This document shows positions 19,043-28,483 of a stretch of DNA of 64,000 nucleotides, in pieces. Both the position numbers and the translations under genes were made by a program. The DNA lies in contig NZ_PIPS01000001.1 in the NCBI RefSeq assembly GCF_003987185.1, positions 930,001 to 994,000 of the forward strand. Reading direction: 5' to 3'. The stretch's first letter is position 1. Every line of letters begins with the position of its first letter. The stretch comes from Idiomarina aquatica (GTDB lineage Bacteria; Pseudomonadota; Gammaproteobacteria; Enterobacterales; Alteromonadaceae). The notes beneath the pieces were generated by a model. That model searched no databases. It was given only the letters and a program-made list of their open reading frames with translations, and was not told where the DNA came from.

Positions 19043-19659
19043 TATGACGTAGCCAGGCTGTTGAGTTTAAGTTCCAGTGCCGGAGTCAGCGCTTCACCCT
19101 CAGCGGCAAGCGCACGCTGGTAAGCTTCGCGAGCTTGATCATTCTGACCCTGTTCAGCATAAATGTCGCCTTCCAGTTCGGCAGCCGCGGCTTGATAGGC
19201 CGTTGGCATCGCCGTTGTTACGGCGGCCAGAGCACCCTCGTATTGCTGCTGCGCTAACAGAACCCGTGCCAAGCGGATGTTGGCAACCGCTTTCAGATTG
19301 TTATCGTCGCTCTCACCGACCACCTGTTGCAGTGCGGTCACCGCCGTCGCCAGATCGCCATTGCTGGCGGCGTGTTGAGCTAACTGCAGTGCGGCAAGGT
19401 GCGCGTAATGTGAACCGGCGTGCTCATCGATAAATTGTTGCGCGTTAACCACTGCGTTATCGGCGTCTGCCTGTAACTGACTGGCCACTTGCTGATAACC
19501 TGCTGAAGCTGCGTTAGCCGCATCAATCTGTGCTTGGTCATAATAGCGCCAGCCAAAAAACAGGCCAAAACCAATCACCGCACCGGCGATAATGCCTTTG
19601 CCGTGTTCGGCCCAAAACTCTTTAATTCGTTCGACTTGTTGTTCTTCGTTCTGATCCAC
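19042..19659 (-). CDS. yfgM: SecYEG-associated ancillary protein YfgM
   Basis: A 205-residue bitopic protein with a short cytoplasmic N terminus (EEQQVERIKEFWAEHGK), one membrane helix (about 22-42) and periplasmic TPR-like repeats rich in Ala. In E. coli YfgM works with PpiD at the SecYEG exit to pass proteins to periplasmic chaperones. Position between hisS and bamB, and length (206 in E. coli), are fully conserved. Confidence 0.93.
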   Translation of the reverse strand: MDQNEEQQVERIKEFWAEHGKGIIAGAVIGFGLFFGWRYYDQAQIDAANAASAGYQQVASQLQADADNAVVNAQQFIDEHAGSHYAHLAALQLAQHAASNGDLATAVTALQQVVGESDDNNLKAVANIRLARVLLAQQQYEGALAAVTTAMPTAYQAAAAELEGDIYAEQGQNDQAREAYQRALAAEGEALTPALELKLNSLATS

Positions 19660-19670
19660 AGGATCACCTC

Positions 19671-20948
19671 TTACGCTTGCGTCAATGGCCGCAGATGGTC
19701 AATAAGTTCTGCGTGACTTAAAGTAATTTGTTCAGCCTCGCTGCGTAACGGTTTAACCGTTACTTGCTGCGTTGCCAGCTCATTCTCGCCGATAATTAGG
19801 GCGACTTCCGCACCGGATTTATCCGCTTTTTTCATTTGTTTTTTCATTGCCCCACCACCACAGTGGGTCACCAGCCGCAACTCCGGCAGTGCATCTCTCA
19901 GCTGTTCGGCAATCGCCGCTGCTTTTAGTTCCGCAGCGTCGCCTAACGGCATTAAATAAGCATCCACCGCACGTCTTGGCGTCAATTTATTTTGTTCCTG
20001 CAACAGCAACACTAACCGTTCCATGCCCATCGCGAAACCAACAGCCGGCGTTGGCTTACCGCCAAGTTGTTCTACCAAGCCGTCATAACGGCCACCGGCA
20101 CAGACGGTACCCTGAGCGCCCAAGGCGGTGGTAACCCATTCAAACACTGTGCGGTTGTAATAGTCCAGTCCACGCACCAAACGCTCGTTTAGGGTGTAGC
20201 GAATACCGGCTTCGTCCAGCAATGCACGCAACTGCTCAAAGTGCTCCCGCGATTCATCGTCCCAGTACTCTGACAGACGCGGCGCTTCTTCCAATAGCTG
20301 CTGTGTATTGGGGTCTTTGCTGTCAAGAATACGCAACGGGTTGCTGTCCAACCGACGCTGACTGTCTTCGTCCAGTTGCTCTTTATATTGCTCCAGATAC
20401 TCACGCAGAGCATCGCGATAACGCGCGCGGGCTTCATTCGATCCCAGCGAGTTTAACTGCAACTCAACCTGGTCGGCGATACCAAAGGCTTTCCACAGCC
20501 GCGCTGACAACAGAATAACTTCGGCATCAGCATCCGCTGAAGGTAGCCCAAAGGTTTCAATACCGAACTGATGAAACTGCCGATAACGACCTTTTTGTGG
20601 GCGTTCATAGCGAAACATCGGCCCCATATACCAAAGTCGCTGAATTTGATTATACAACAACCCATGTTGATTACCGGCACGGACGCAGCTTGCCGTACCC
20701 TCAGGACGCAAGGTGAGACTCTCACCATTGCGGTCATCAAAGGTGTACATTTCTTTTTCGACAATATCGGTCACCTCACCGATAGAGCGCTTAAACAGTG
20801 CGGTTTGCTCAAGTACCGGCATGCGAATTTCGCTGTAGCCGTAGCTTGCTGCCACTCGACGAATAATCGACTCAACCTGTTGCCAGGCTGGGCTTTGGTC
20901 GGGTAACAGGTCGTTCATGCCTCGAATTGCCTGTATGGATTTTGCCAC
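19671..20948 (-). CDS. hisS: Histidyl-tRNA synthetase
   Basis: A class II synthetase that charges tRNA-His, 425 residues from a GTG at 20948. That start gives [16 protein letters not shown], matching the usual N terminus, and has GGAAG eight bases upstream. An ATG at 21011 would add 21 unrelated residues. Motif 2 lies in [17 protein letters not shown] (about residue 115). The histidine-specific motifs are [15 protein letters not shown] (about 260) and AGGRYDGL. The C-terminal anticodon-binding domain is complete. Confidence 0.96.
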   Translation of the reverse strand: MAKSIQAIRGMNDLLPDQSPAWQQVESIIRRVAASYGYSEIRMPVLEQTALFKRSIGEVTDIVEKEMYTFDDRNGESLTLRPEGTASCVRAGNQHGLLYNQIQRLWYMGPMFRYERPQKGRYRQFHQFGIETFGLPSADADAEVILLSARLWKAFGIADQVELQLNSLGSNEARARYRDALREYLEQYKEQLDEDSQRRLDSNPLRILDSKDPNTQQLLEEAPRLSEYWDDESREHFEQLRALLDEAGIRYTLNERLVRGLDYYNRTVFEWVTTALGAQGTVCAGGRYDGLVEQLGGKPTPAVGFAMGMERLVLLLQEQNKLTPRRAVDAYLMPLGDAAELKAAAIAEQLRDALPELRLVTHCGGGAMKKQMKKADKSGAEVALIIGENELATQQVTVKPLRSEAEQITLSHAELIDHLRPLTQA

Positions 20949-21074
20949 GCTTGTTACTTCCGTCTTGGTTGCTATCTGTTGCCGATGGTCATTACGTACA
21001 CGATGAGCCATAAAAACAAAGGCTCAAAAAACGAGCGCGTATTATAAGGATTTTATGACAGCGGGTAAAACGCG

Positions 21075-22190
21075 TTAACCGATTTCTTTTACGTCAATTT
21101 TGTGTTTTTCGACGTGGGCAACGCGTTCACGGATTTGACGTTCCAGTTGATCCACCAGGTCCTTGTTGTCGAGGCGCAGTTTTTGCCGTTCGCCGCCAAT
21201 ATACAAGCCACTTTTATTCTTTGCACCGGCCAACCCAACTTCGGCAACCAGGGCTTCCCCCGGGCCGTTGACGACACAGCCGATAATGGACACATCCATC
21301 GGCACCGTAACGTCTTCAAGCCGCTGTTCCAATTCGTTAACGGTTGCTATCACATCAAACTCCTGCCGCGAACAACTTGGGCAGGCAATGAAGTTAATGC
21401 CACGGGACCGGATCCTGAGCGATTTCAGAATATCGAACCCCACTTTGATCTCTTCGACGGGATCCGCCGCTAATGACACCCGCAAGGTATCGCCAATCCC
21501 TTCGGCCAATAGCATACCCAGACCGATGGATGATTTGACCGCGCCACTGCGCTTGCCGCCCGCTTCGGTGATGCCCAAGTGCAACGGTTGCTCAATTTGT
21601 TTCGCCAATAAGCGGTAAGAATCAACCGCGAGAAACACATCGGATGCTTTGACACTGACTTTAAAGTCCTGGAAATTAAGTCGATCGAGAATCTCGACAT
21701 GCCGCATCGCCGATTCAACCAGTGCCGCGGGCGTTGGTTCACCATATTTTTCTTGCAGGTCTTTCTCCAGCGAACCGCCGTTAACACCAATTCGGATAGG
21801 AATGTTTTTATCTCTGGCGGCGTCAACAACCGCGCGAATACGATCTTCGCGGCCAATATTGCCGGGATTAATGCGCAAGCAGTCGGCACCATATTCCGCC
21901 ACTTTTAAAGCAATGCGATAGTCAAAGTGGATGTCTGTTACCAAAGGCACAGGACTGCCCTGCTTGATGGCTTTAAACGCTTCTGCCGCCTCCATCGTGG
22001 GTACCGAAACACGCACAATATCCGCTCCCGCGTCGGCCAGCGCCTGAATTTGCGCTAAGGTCGCCTGCACATCGGTGGTTTCGGTGTTGGTCATGGACTG
22101 CACCGCAATCGGAGCGCCATCACCAATGGGCACATCGCCGACGTAGATACGACGGGAGGGTCTGCGCTTGATGGGACTTTCGTGCATCAT
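21075..22190 (-). CDS. ispG: HMB-PP synthase IspG (GcpE)
   Basis: A 371-residue iron-sulfur enzyme that converts methylerythritol cyclodiphosphate to HMB-PP, the penultimate step of the MEP isoprenoid pathway. The N-terminal TIM barrel contains [12 protein letters not shown]. The C-terminal 4Fe-4S domain has CPSC (about residue 270) and [10 protein letters not shown] (about 305). It sits between rodZ and hisS as in E. coli (372 residues). Confidence 0.97.
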   Translation of the reverse strand: MMHESPIKRRPSRRIYVGDVPIGDGAPIAVQSMTNTETTDVQATLAQIQALADAGADIVRVSVPTMEAAEAFKAIKQGSPVPLVTDIHFDYRIALKVAEYGADCLRINPGNIGREDRIRAVVDAARDKNIPIRIGVNGGSLEKDLQEKYGEPTPAALVESAMRHVEILDRLNFQDFKVSVKASDVFLAVDSYRLLAKQIEQPLHLGITEAGGKRSGAVKSSIGLGMLLAEGIGDTLRVSLAADPVEEIKVGFDILKSLRIRSRGINFIACPSCSRQEFDVIATVNELEQRLEDVTVPMDVSIIGCVVNGPGEALVAEVGLAGAKNKSGLYIGGERQKLRLDNKDLVDQLERQIRERVAHVEKHKIDVKEIG

Positions 22191-22223
22191 AGATCGATAT
22201 TCCTACTGCTTAGAGATCCACTA

Positions 22224-23375
22224 TTAATTGGTTGCCGGTACGGTCAGACGCGCAACCCGTGACTGACGGAAGCTGCTCAAGTCTACGGTTTCGCCTTGAT
22301 AAGTAATGGTCACCGCTTCTGGCTTACACACGGTAATCGAGAACGGTGCTTCACCGGGCACCTGCATGGTATAACCAGCGGCTTTGATACCGACCGCCTG
22401 AGTCTCGCCGTTGGCGTCATCAACTTTTACCCAACACTCTTCACTGAACTGAAACACCAAGCTGGCAGCTGTGTCTTCCTGTTGCGCTTGTGGTGACGTA
22501 TCTTGGTCGGCGTCCGAGTCGGCTGCCGGCGACGGTTCATTGACGTCTGCAAGCTCACTCTCGTTGGCCGTATCATCGGTGACGGTAGCCGGTTGTTCAT
22601 CATCAACGGCAGGCTCGTCACTCGCGCCTGATTCTGGTGCCGGCTCGTTGACTGCCGCCAGCGTCGTTTCTGGTTGCTCAGTTTCGGACACGGTTACTGC
22701 CTCATCCGCGGTCGACTGATTCGGGTCGTTGGCGGTCAACGAGGTACTCACATCGTCGGCCTCAACTTCCGATTCCAGCAACGGTTCTTCATCATTTTTA
22801 GTTGGTTCTGGCTGCGACGTCGTCGGTGACTGCAGTTGCGGCTGCGACGACTCCTGCACTTCCGTTTCTGTTACTGCTTGCTCAACATCATCACTGATGC
22901 TGTTAAAACTCAGTCCGCTGTCCTGCCACCACCAAATGACTAAGCCGATGACGACAATGATCACAGCATAAGTAATCAGCATGAGACGGTTGTCGTTCTC
23001 TTCGTGTTTTACGCGTCGCGAAAAACTTTGCATGGCGGAGGTATCGGGCTCTTTAATGCCCATTTTTCGATAAGCGGCGAAGATTTCCTGATCATTCACG
23101 TCCAGCAGTTTTGCGTAGGACCGCAAATAACCTTTAATAAAGGTAGGTGTTGAAAAGGAGTCGTACTCATCGTTTTCGAGCAATTCGATGATCTGTAAAC
23201 GCAGCCGCAAGCGATCCGCGACCTCACGCTGACTCAGGTTTTTGCGTTCTCTGGCCTCTTTTAAGATCTGTCCAGGCCCTTTGACAGGTTCCTTCTGCTG
23301 TTCCGCGGAGGCTTTTACGTCGTTGTTATCTACCGCGTTTTCCTCAGTGTCGTTCGATTGATTATCAGCAGTCAT
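22224..23375 (-). CDS. rodZ: Cytoskeletal protein RodZ
   Basis: A 383-residue bitopic protein that anchors MreB for rod shape. An N-terminal Cro-type helix-turn-helix (about 33-110, GQILKEARERKNLSQREVA) is followed by a membrane helix at about 132-150 (LITYAVIIVVIGLVIWWW), a long acidic low-complexity periplasmic linker rich in Glu, Thr and Ser (about 170-300), and a C-terminal beta domain (SLVFQFSEECWVKVDD). Domain order and position between pilW and ispG match E. coli RodZ (337); the extra length is in the linker. Confidence 0.94.
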   Translation of the reverse strand: MTADNQSNDTEENAVDNNDVKASAEQQKEPVKGPGQILKEARERKNLSQREVADRLRLRLQIIELLENDEYDSFSTPTFIKGYLRSYAKLLDVNDQEIFAAYRKMGIKEPDTSAMQSFSRRVKHEENDNRLMLITYAVIIVVIGLVIWWWQDSGLSFNSISDDVEQAVTETEVQESSQPQLQSPTTSQPEPTKNDEEPLLESEVEADDVSTSLTANDPNQSTADEAVTVSETEQPETTLAAVNEPAPESGASDEPAVDDEQPATVTDDTANESELADVNEPSPAADSDADQDTSPQAQQEDTAASLVFQFSEECWVKVDDANGETQAVGIKAAGYTMQVPGEAPFSITVCKPEAVTITYQGETVDLSSFRQSRVARLTVPATN

Positions 23376-23421
23376 GATATCTGGGTTGTTCCCTGTTAGT
23401 ACGCTACCCTCTCGCTTCGGC

Positions 23422-23838
23422 TCAGCGACTGGTTAAGCACTGTGCTCGGTTGGCAGCAACATCTTGCTGTAACCTTTGAGCATGGTCAAACATCACCAGC
23501 GCTTGTTGCCAGTGACCGGATAAGCACAGCGCGATAGCGTAATTGTTGTACAATGCGCCGCTCATAGGTTGCCATGATAACGCTTGCTGGTAAAGTAGCA
23601 ACGCAGAATTGAGCTTTTCTTTGTGTAAATACCATTGTCCGAGGGCGATGATGACGGCTTCTGCTCCTGGTGCGTCGGCGTATGCTTTATCGAGATGTTG
23701 GCGGGCGCGTTCCAGGTGTCCGCGTTTCATATATTCGAGGCCAAGGTTGAGGCGATGTTGGCCGGCATCGCTGAGTGATGTACTGGGGGCTGTGCTACAA
23801 CCGCTCAGGGTTACGGCGAGTACTATCCATATTCTCAT
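23422..23838 (-). CDS. pilW: Short PilW/PilF-like TPR lipoprotein
   Basis: A 138-residue lipoprotein with lipobox LSGC (Cys14) and about three TPR units, beginning GLEYMKRGHLERARQHLDKA and including LYNNYAIALCLSGHW. PilW/PilF helps assemble the PilQ secretin of type IV pili and normally has about 250 residues. Here the protein ends after the first half. Only 46 bp separate its stop from rodZ, leaving no room for a displaced remainder. Position between rlmN and rodZ is the standard pilW place. Whether this short form still supports PilQ is unknown. Confidence 0.75.
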   Translation of the reverse strand: MRIWIVLAVTLSGCSTAPSTSLSDAGQHRLNLGLEYMKRGHLERARQHLDKAYADAPGAEAVIIALGQWYLHKEKLNSALLLYQQALSWQPMSGALYNNYAIALCLSGHWQQALVMFDHAQRLQQDVAANRAQCLTSR

Positions 23839-23860
23839 TTCAGCATTCCTTTGCTTATTT

Positions 23861-24009
23861 GCGCTACGCGCTTGGCGCCGCCAGCGGCGGCTTGCTTGGC
23901 GGCACGTGCTGCGCGGTGCCTTGCTCGACGCGGGCTCCGCCCGCTTGCCTGGCGCGCCGGAGGCGCTTGCTCAAAACAGCGCAGCTTGTCGTGCCTTCGG
24001 CACGACTCG
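23861..24009. repeat. GC-rich hairpin array with CTTG-type spacers, pilW-rlmN gap
   Basis: The gap between rlmN and pilW holds hairpins such as GCGCTACGCGC, GCCGCCAGCGGCGGC, GCGGGCTCCGCCCGC and GTCGTGCCTTCGGCACGAC, joined by CTTGC or CTTGG spacers. It is the same family as the array at 1-252 and the one at 40250-40461. The rlmN TAG stop (24042-24040) lies in an AGCTAGGCGCC stretch that belongs to it. Confidence 0.8.
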
Positions 24010-24039
24010 CTAAGATGAGCCAGTAAGCTTGTGGGGCGC

Positions 24040-25176
24040 CTAGCTGTTAGAAGCGATGGCGATCTCGTCGCCGCGCGCCGCTTGTTGGCGCTTGAGGATG
24101 CGCTTGGTGCGGTCAATCACATCACCCACCAATTGACCACAGGCCGCATCAATGTCGTCACCACGGGTCTTCCTGACCATCACGGTAAAGCCATATTCCA
24201 TCAACACTTTAGCAAAACGGTCGATGCGCGAGTTGCTCGAACGCCCGTAATCCGATCCCGGGAACGGATTAAACGGAATAAGATTAATTTTACTGGGCGT
24301 GTCCTTAAGCGTTTTCGCCAATTCGTGCGCCTGATCCGTCGAATCATTGACGTGATCCAGCATCACATATTCTACGGTCACTTTGTGTTGCGCTTTTGAT
24401 TGATCAACATAGCGGCGACTCGACGCTAAAAACTGTTCAATGTTGTACTTTTTATTGATCGGCACAATCTCGTTACGCAGCTCATCATTCGGCGCGTGCA
24501 ACGAAATCGCCAGCATCACATCAATTTGTTCGGCCAGTTTATCCAGTGCCGGTACCACCCCTGAGGTGCTTAGCGTGACACGGCGTTTTGATAAACCAAA
24601 ACCGTAGTCGTCCAGCATCAATTCCATCGCCGGAACAACATTATTCATATTCAGTAGCGGTTCACCCATCCCCATCATCACCACGTTGGTAACCGGTTTT
24701 ATGCCGGTTTTACCGTAGGCTCCGAGTAGTTGATTAACGCGCCATACCTGACCAATGATTTCCGCAACGTTGAGATTACGGTTAAAGCCTTGCGCCCCGG
24801 TCGAGCAGAAGGTGCATTCCAGCGCACAGCCAACCTGCGATGACACACATAAGGTCGCTCGATCACGCTCGGGAATCCATACCGTCTCCACATCCTGTCC
24901 GTCAAATAAGGTCATGACAAACTTGATGGTGCCGTCGGAGGATTGCTGTTGAGTGCGGACTTCTGGCGCCCGAACTTCTGCAACTTGCTTGAGTTTTTCC
25001 CGCAGCTTTTTGTTGAGATTGGTCATCTCATCAAAATCATCCACGCAAAAATGATACAACCATTTCATCACCTGATCGGCACGAAATGGCTTCTCCCCCA
25101 TTTCGCGGAAGAATTCTTTCATTCCCTCGCGGTTGAGGTTAAGAAGGTTCACTTTTTTGTCGATGGTATTGGTCAT
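24040..25176 (-). CDS. rlmN: Dual-specificity rRNA/tRNA methyltransferase RlmN
   Basis: A 378-residue radical SAM enzyme that makes 2-methyladenosine at A2503 of 23S rRNA and A37 of some tRNAs. The cluster motif [11 protein letters not shown] lies near residue 115. The SAM-binding GMGEPLLN follows at about 170, and a second catalytic cysteine is in the C-terminal ACGQL segment. It is followed by pilW. Length matches E. coli RlmN (384). The stop is part of the adjacent repeat. Confidence 0.97.
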   Translation of the reverse strand: MTNTIDKKVNLLNLNREGMKEFFREMGEKPFRADQVMKWLYHFCVDDFDEMTNLNKKLREKLKQVAEVRAPEVRTQQQSSDGTIKFVMTLFDGQDVETVWIPERDRATLCVSSQVGCALECTFCSTGAQGFNRNLNVAEIIGQVWRVNQLLGAYGKTGIKPVTNVVMMGMGEPLLNMNNVVPAMELMLDDYGFGLSKRRVTLSTSGVVPALDKLAEQIDVMLAISLHAPNDELRNEIVPINKKYNIEQFLASSRRYVDQSKAQHKVTVEYVMLDHVNDSTDQAHELAKTLKDTPSKINLIPFNPFPGSDYGRSSNSRIDRFAKVLMEYGFTVMVRKTRGDDIDAACGQLVGDVIDRTKRILKRQQAARGDEIAIASNS

Positions 25177-25200
25177 AAATTTCCTGTTAAATTGGAATAC

Positions 25201-25402
25201 TTCGGCTCCGGCTTCGCCTCCGCGGTTTAGGCTCGCTGCGCTCGCGGTTTGGGGCCTTTGGCCGGTTTAGGCTTCGCGGTTTGACGGGCGAAGCCCCTAA
25301 ACCCTTGCGCCGAAGGCAGCAAGCTACACCGCGAGCGAAGCGAGCCCAAACCGCGCGAAGCGCCTAGACCGCCCGCAGGCCCTAGACCGTGAAGCCGAAG
25401 CT
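25201..25402. repeat. Hairpin array B between ndk and rlmN (57-bp core at 25276-25332)
   Basis: The core is in minus orientation and nearly identical to that of array A. Flanking hairpins include GCTCGCTGCGCTCGC, GGCCTTTGGCC and GCCCGCAGGCC. The spacer reads GGTTTAGG on the left and CCTAGACC or CCCAAACC on the right. It begins six bases beyond the ndk stop and runs almost to the rlmN ribosome site, so any ndk-rlmN readthrough must cross it. Confidence 0.85.
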
Positions 25403-25408
25403 AAGATC

Positions 25409-25840
25409 TTACCGAGTGCGTGGGCAGATTTCTTCGTCGCTGAAGAAGTAAGCAATTTCACGCGCAGCAGATTCAACAGCGTCTGAGCCGTGTACTGCAT
25501 TTTCGTCGATAGTTTCAGCATAGTCTGCACGTAACGTTCCTGCCAGTGCTTCTGCCGGGTTCGTTGCGCCCATGATGTCGCGGTTTTTACGGACGGCGTC
25601 TTCGCCTTCCAGAACCTGAACAACGATTGGGCCAGAGGTCATGAACTCAACCAAAGCGCCGAAGAAAGGACGTTCTTTGTGTTCCGCGTAAAAACCTTCC
25701 GCCTGTTCTTTGCTCAGGTGCATCATTTTAGCTGCAACAATGCGCAGACCTGCAGATTCGAAACGGTTGTAGATAGCACCGATTAAGTTTTTAGCAACTG
25801 CATCGGGCTTGATGATTGATAAAGTGCGCTCTAAAGCCAT
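25409..25840 (-). CDS. ndk: Nucleoside diphosphate kinase
   Basis: A 143-residue enzyme that transfers the gamma phosphate from ATP to other nucleoside diphosphates through a phosphohistidine. The active-site His is in [12 protein letters not shown] (about residue 117). The N terminus [14 protein letters not shown] and length match the E. coli enzyme (143). It is upstream of rlmN in the usual order and divergent from msrA. Confidence 0.98.
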   Translation of the reverse strand: MALERTLSIIKPDAVAKNLIGAIYNRFESAGLRIVAAKMMHLSKEQAEGFYAEHKERPFFGALVEFMTSGPIVVQVLEGEDAVRKNRDIMGATNPAEALAGTLRADYAETIDENAVHGSDAVESAAREIAYFFSDEEICPRTR

Positions 25841-25964
25841 CTGTTTTACTCCAAAAAGGGTATTAAACCAGTGATTAAATTTTCCGCGCGAATTATACGG
25901 GAGATTGCATTAAAAATCGAATAGCGATTGATTGTTTTTGTTTAAATTCTAAGTTAGGATGCGA

Positions 25965-25996
25965 AAACATATAGCCATATAGACGTCTATACGACG
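25965..25996 (+). promoter_or_regulatory. Candidate MetJ-type operator upstream of msrA
   Basis: A perfect met box AGACGTCT lies at 25981-25988, at the centre of the 14-bp palindrome TATAGACGTCTATA (25979-25992). In 8-bp phase around it are AAACATAT (25965-25972), AGCCATAT (25973-25980) and ATACGACG (25989-25996), each 5/8. The msrA ATG is 15 bases downstream, so binding would also cover the transcription start or leader. One perfect box can occur by chance, so the case rests on phasing and on the methionine link. Confidence 0.5.
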
Positions 25997-26011
25997 AGAG
26001 GAGTAATAAGC

Positions 26012-26539
26012 ATGGCACAAGCAACCTTGGGTGGCGGCTGTTTTTGGTGTGTTGAGTCTGCCTTCCTGCAAGTCAAGGGCATCAGCAATGTACAATCGGG
26101 ATACACCGGTGGCCATACTGAAAATCCGACTTATGAACAAGTGTGTAGCGGTGAGACCGGACACGCGGAAGTCGCGCAGTTAACCTACGACCCTGAGCAA
26201 ATTTCGTATCGTCAAATCCTAGAAATCTTCTTCACGTTGCACGATCCAACGCAGGTGAACCGTCAGGGCAATGACATTGGCACGCAGTATCGCACGTCGA
26301 TTTTTTACCACGACGATGAGCAAAAGCGTGAAGCGGAGCAAATCATTGCTGAACTTGAGTCAGAGGGTGCCTTTGCTGATCCGATTGTAACTGAGGTGTC
26401 GCCGCTGGAGGTGTTTTATCCGGCCGAGGATTATCATACCAACTACTTTAACCGAAACCCGGAAAATCCGTACTGTCAGGCAGTGATTTCACCGAAATTA
26501 GCGAAATTCCGGAAAACCTTTGCCGGGCTTCTGCGCTAA
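26012..26539 (+). CDS. msrA: Peptide methionine-(S)-S-oxide reductase MsrA
   Basis: A 175-residue enzyme that reduces the S-epimer of methionine sulfoxide in proteins and free methionine. The catalytic Cys10 is in GGGCFWC, and GYTGGHTENPTYEQVCSG is the family signature. C-terminal resolving cysteines of the longer E. coli form are not evident: one Cys lies in NPYCQAV near residue 160. A strong ribosome site (GAGAGGAG) precedes the ATG. It converges on iscS across a hairpin array. Confidence 0.96.
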   Translation: MAQATLGGGCFWCVESAFLQVKGISNVQSGYTGGHTENPTYEQVCSGETGHAEVAQLTYDPEQISYRQILEIFFTLHDPTQVNRQGNDIGTQYRTSIFYHDDEQKREAEQIIAELESEGAFADPIVTEVSPLEVFYPAEDYHTNYFNRNPENPYCQAVISPKLAKFRKTFAGLLR

Positions 26540-26543
26540 TTTC

Positions 26544-26691
26544 TAGCGCTTGGCGCCGCCTCCGGCGGCGGCTTAGGTGCTTCGCACGGTGTAGCTTGCT
26601 TCCTTCGGCGCAAGGGTTTAGGGGCTTCGCCCGTTAAACCGCGAAGCCTAGACCGCCCGAAGGGCCTAAACCGCGGAGGTGACGCCGGAGC
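26544..26691. repeat. Hairpin array C between convergent msrA and iscS (57-bp core at 26586-26642)
   Basis: The core here is in plus orientation, opposite to arrays A and B. The left flank holds GCGCCGCCTCCGGCGGCG and GGTGCTTCGCACGG; the right flank holds CCGCCCGAAGGGCC and a degenerate GGAGGTGACGCCGGAGCC. The iscS TAG stop (26694-26692) is the TAG of the last unit. This array mixes both spacer families at its left end. Confidence 0.85.
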
Positions 26692-27843
26692 CTAATTCGT
26701 GCTAAGGGCTCGGTAAACCGCGAGGATGTGTTCGGCGGCGTGGTCTACTTCCGCTTCCGTCGTTGGGCGGCCGAAGCTGAAACGTAACGAGGCATGCGCC
26801 AACTCATCCGTCAGCCCCAGCGCTCTCAGCACGTAAGACGGCTCGACACTGGCCGAAGTACAGGCAGAGCCTGATGAAATGGCGAGATCTTTTAGTGACA
26901 TCAGTAAAATCTCACCCTCGACATCCGCAAAGCGCAAATTAATGATGTGCGGCACCCGCAACGCATCACTGCCGTTTAGATCGATGCCAGGCTCAGCCAG
27001 TAGCGGCGTTAAAAACCGCTGACGGAGTTGCTCAAAGTACTCTGCATCGTGTTGCAGTCGCTCTCCGGCAACCGCGCAGGCTTCGCCAAGCCCGACGATT
27101 TGATGGGTTGCCAGGGTACCTGAGCGCATACCTCGCTCATGCCCGCCACCGTGCATTTGCGCCTGTAGCCGCACTCTTGGCTGACGCCGCACATACAAGG
27201 CACCAATGCCTTTCGGGCCATACAATTTGTGCGCCGAAAGCGACAACAAATCGACCGGAAGCTGACTCAGATCCAGGCTCAGTTTACCGGCACTTTGCGC
27301 AGCGTCGACATGCAGTAAGGTACCATTGCTTCGGCAAATAGAACCGATCGCCTCGATATCCTGAATCACACCCAGCTCATTATTCACGTGCATCACACTG
27401 ACCAGGATGGTGTCTTCCCGTAACGCCGAGCGCAATTCATCGAGATCAATACGCCCATCCGCCTGTACATCGAGAAAGGTGACCGAGAATCCTTCTTTTT
27501 GCAGTTGCAACATCGGATCCAACACCGCTTTATGCTCGGTTTTAACGGTGATCAGATGCTTGCCTTTGTCACGCAATTGGTAGGCAACGCCTTTAATCGC
27601 GAGGTTGTCCGATTCGGTTGCGCCTGAGGTGAAAACAATCTCGCGTGCGTCTGCGTTGAGCAAATCAGCCACTTGGTGACGGGCAATATCAACCGCCTCT
27701 TCAGCCTGCCAGCCATAGCGATGTGAGCGTGAAGCGGGGTTTGCGTAGATGCCATCATAGGTAAGAAATTGCATCATTTTATCAGCGACCTGCTGTTCTA
27801 CCGGGGTGGTGGCCGCAAAATCCATATAAATAGGCAATTTCAC
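26692..27843 (-). CDS. iscS: IscS-type cysteine desulfurase, shortened C terminus
   Basis: A 383-residue PLP enzyme that releases sulfur from cysteine as a persulfide for Fe-S clusters and tRNA thiolation. It aligns with E. coli IscS from the first residue: His104, the PLP lysine Lys206 ([10 protein letters not shown]) and the active Cys328 ([10 protein letters not shown]) have identical numbering. E. coli IscS has 404 residues; here about 20 C-terminal residues, part of the IscU-contacting region, are missing and replaced by a short tail ending at an array TAG. It follows iscR by 36 bp. No iscU, iscA, hscB, hscA or fdx follows; the convergent msrA is next. Confidence 0.9.
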   Translation of the reverse strand: MKLPIYMDFAATTPVEQQVADKMMQFLTYDGIYANPASRSHRYGWQAEEAVDIARHQVADLLNADAREIVFTSGATESDNLAIKGVAYQLRDKGKHLITVKTEHKAVLDPMLQLQKEGFSVTFLDVQADGRIDLDELRSALREDTILVSVMHVNNELGVIQDIEAIGSICRSNGTLLHVDAAQSAGKLSLDLSQLPVDLLSLSAHKLYGPKGIGALYVRRQPRVRLQAQMHGGGHERGMRSGTLATHQIVGLGEACAVAGERLQHDAEYFEQLRQRFLTPLLAEPGIDLNGSDALRVPHIINLRFADVEGEILLMSLKDLAISSGSACTSASVEPSYVLRALGLTDELAHASLRFSFGRPTTEAEVDHAAEHILAVYRALSTN

Positions 27844-27879
27844 TACGCAAAAACTCCTGAACCGTAATTTAACAACATA

Positions 27880-28338
27880 CTAAATAACGTTTAACTCAAT
27901 CTTTTCTGATGATTGCCGTTTGCCCACGGCATTCACATCCCTTGACGCCATTAGCTCGGCCAGCGTGATACCATCAAGGAAATCGGCGATGCGGTCGCTC
28001 AATCCTTCCCACAAGGAGTGGGTTAAACAGCGTTCGCCGCCCTGACAGTTGGCCTTGCCCTGACAACGGGTTGCATCGATGGATTCGTCAACCGCTTCAA
28101 TCACGGCGCCGACCGAAATTTCGTTGGCACGGCGGCCGAGTTGGTAACCACCGCCTGGCCCACGGACGCTTTGAACGAGTTTGCGCTTTCGCAGGCGCGC
28201 GAACAGCTGTTCGAGATACGACAATGAAATACCTTGCCGCTCTGAGATGTCCGCCAATGGTACCGGGGCTTTTTGTGCAAACATGGCGACGTCAAGCATC
28301 GCGGTGACCGCATAGCGGCCCTTGGATGTCAGGCGCAT
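27880..28338 (-). CDS. iscR: Fe-S cluster regulator IscR
   Basis: A 152-residue Rrf2-family transcription factor. The winged helix (about 1-65) contains [17 protein letters not shown]. The 2Fe-2S ligands Cys92, Cys98 and Cys104 have the IscR spacing, and His106 is a candidate fourth ligand. In the holo form it represses isc promoters through type 1 sites, and one such site is present upstream. It heads the iscR-iscS transcript and lies behind trmJ. Confidence 0.95.
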   Translation of the reverse strand: MRLTSKGRYAVTAMLDVAMFAQKAPVPLADISERQGISLSYLEQLFARLRKRKLVQSVRGPGGGYQLGRRANEISVGAVIEAVDESIDATRCQGKANCQGGERCLTHSLWEGLSDRIADFLDGITLAELMASRDVNAVGKRQSSEKIELNVI

Positions 28339-28379
28339 GATTCTGTATCCTCTTCGCTGAGCTGGACTTTTAAGTTTAC

Positions 28380-28404
28380 TTACCCGACTAAAATAGTCAA
28401 GTAT
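28380..28404 (-). promoter_or_regulatory. Type 1 IscR-binding site and iscR promoter
   Basis: Read on the minus strand, the 25 bases at 28404-28380 start ATACTTGACTATTTTAGTCG and continue GGTAA. This agrees with the type 1 IscR consensus (ATASYYGACT, AT-rich centre, AGTCRRSTAT) except near the last bases. The TTGACT inside it can act as the -35 element, with TAAACT 16 bp downstream as -10, an arrangement like the autorepressed E. coli iscR promoter. Confidence 0.8.
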
Positions 28405-28420
28405 TAGCGCGACGTGGGCG

Positions 28421-28483
28421 TTGCGCTTGGCGCGTTGGCCCTCTTGCGCCGGTGGCGCACGTTACGCTTTTTGTGCCAAGCGG
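28421..28483. repeat. Short CTTGG-type hairpin stretch after trmJ
   Basis: A small member of the CTTG-spacer family, with TTGCGCTTGGCGCG and a TTGCGCCGGTGGCGCA hairpin. It begins next to the trmJ TAA stop and ends before the IscR site. The units are degenerate, so the edges are approximate. Confidence 0.55.
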
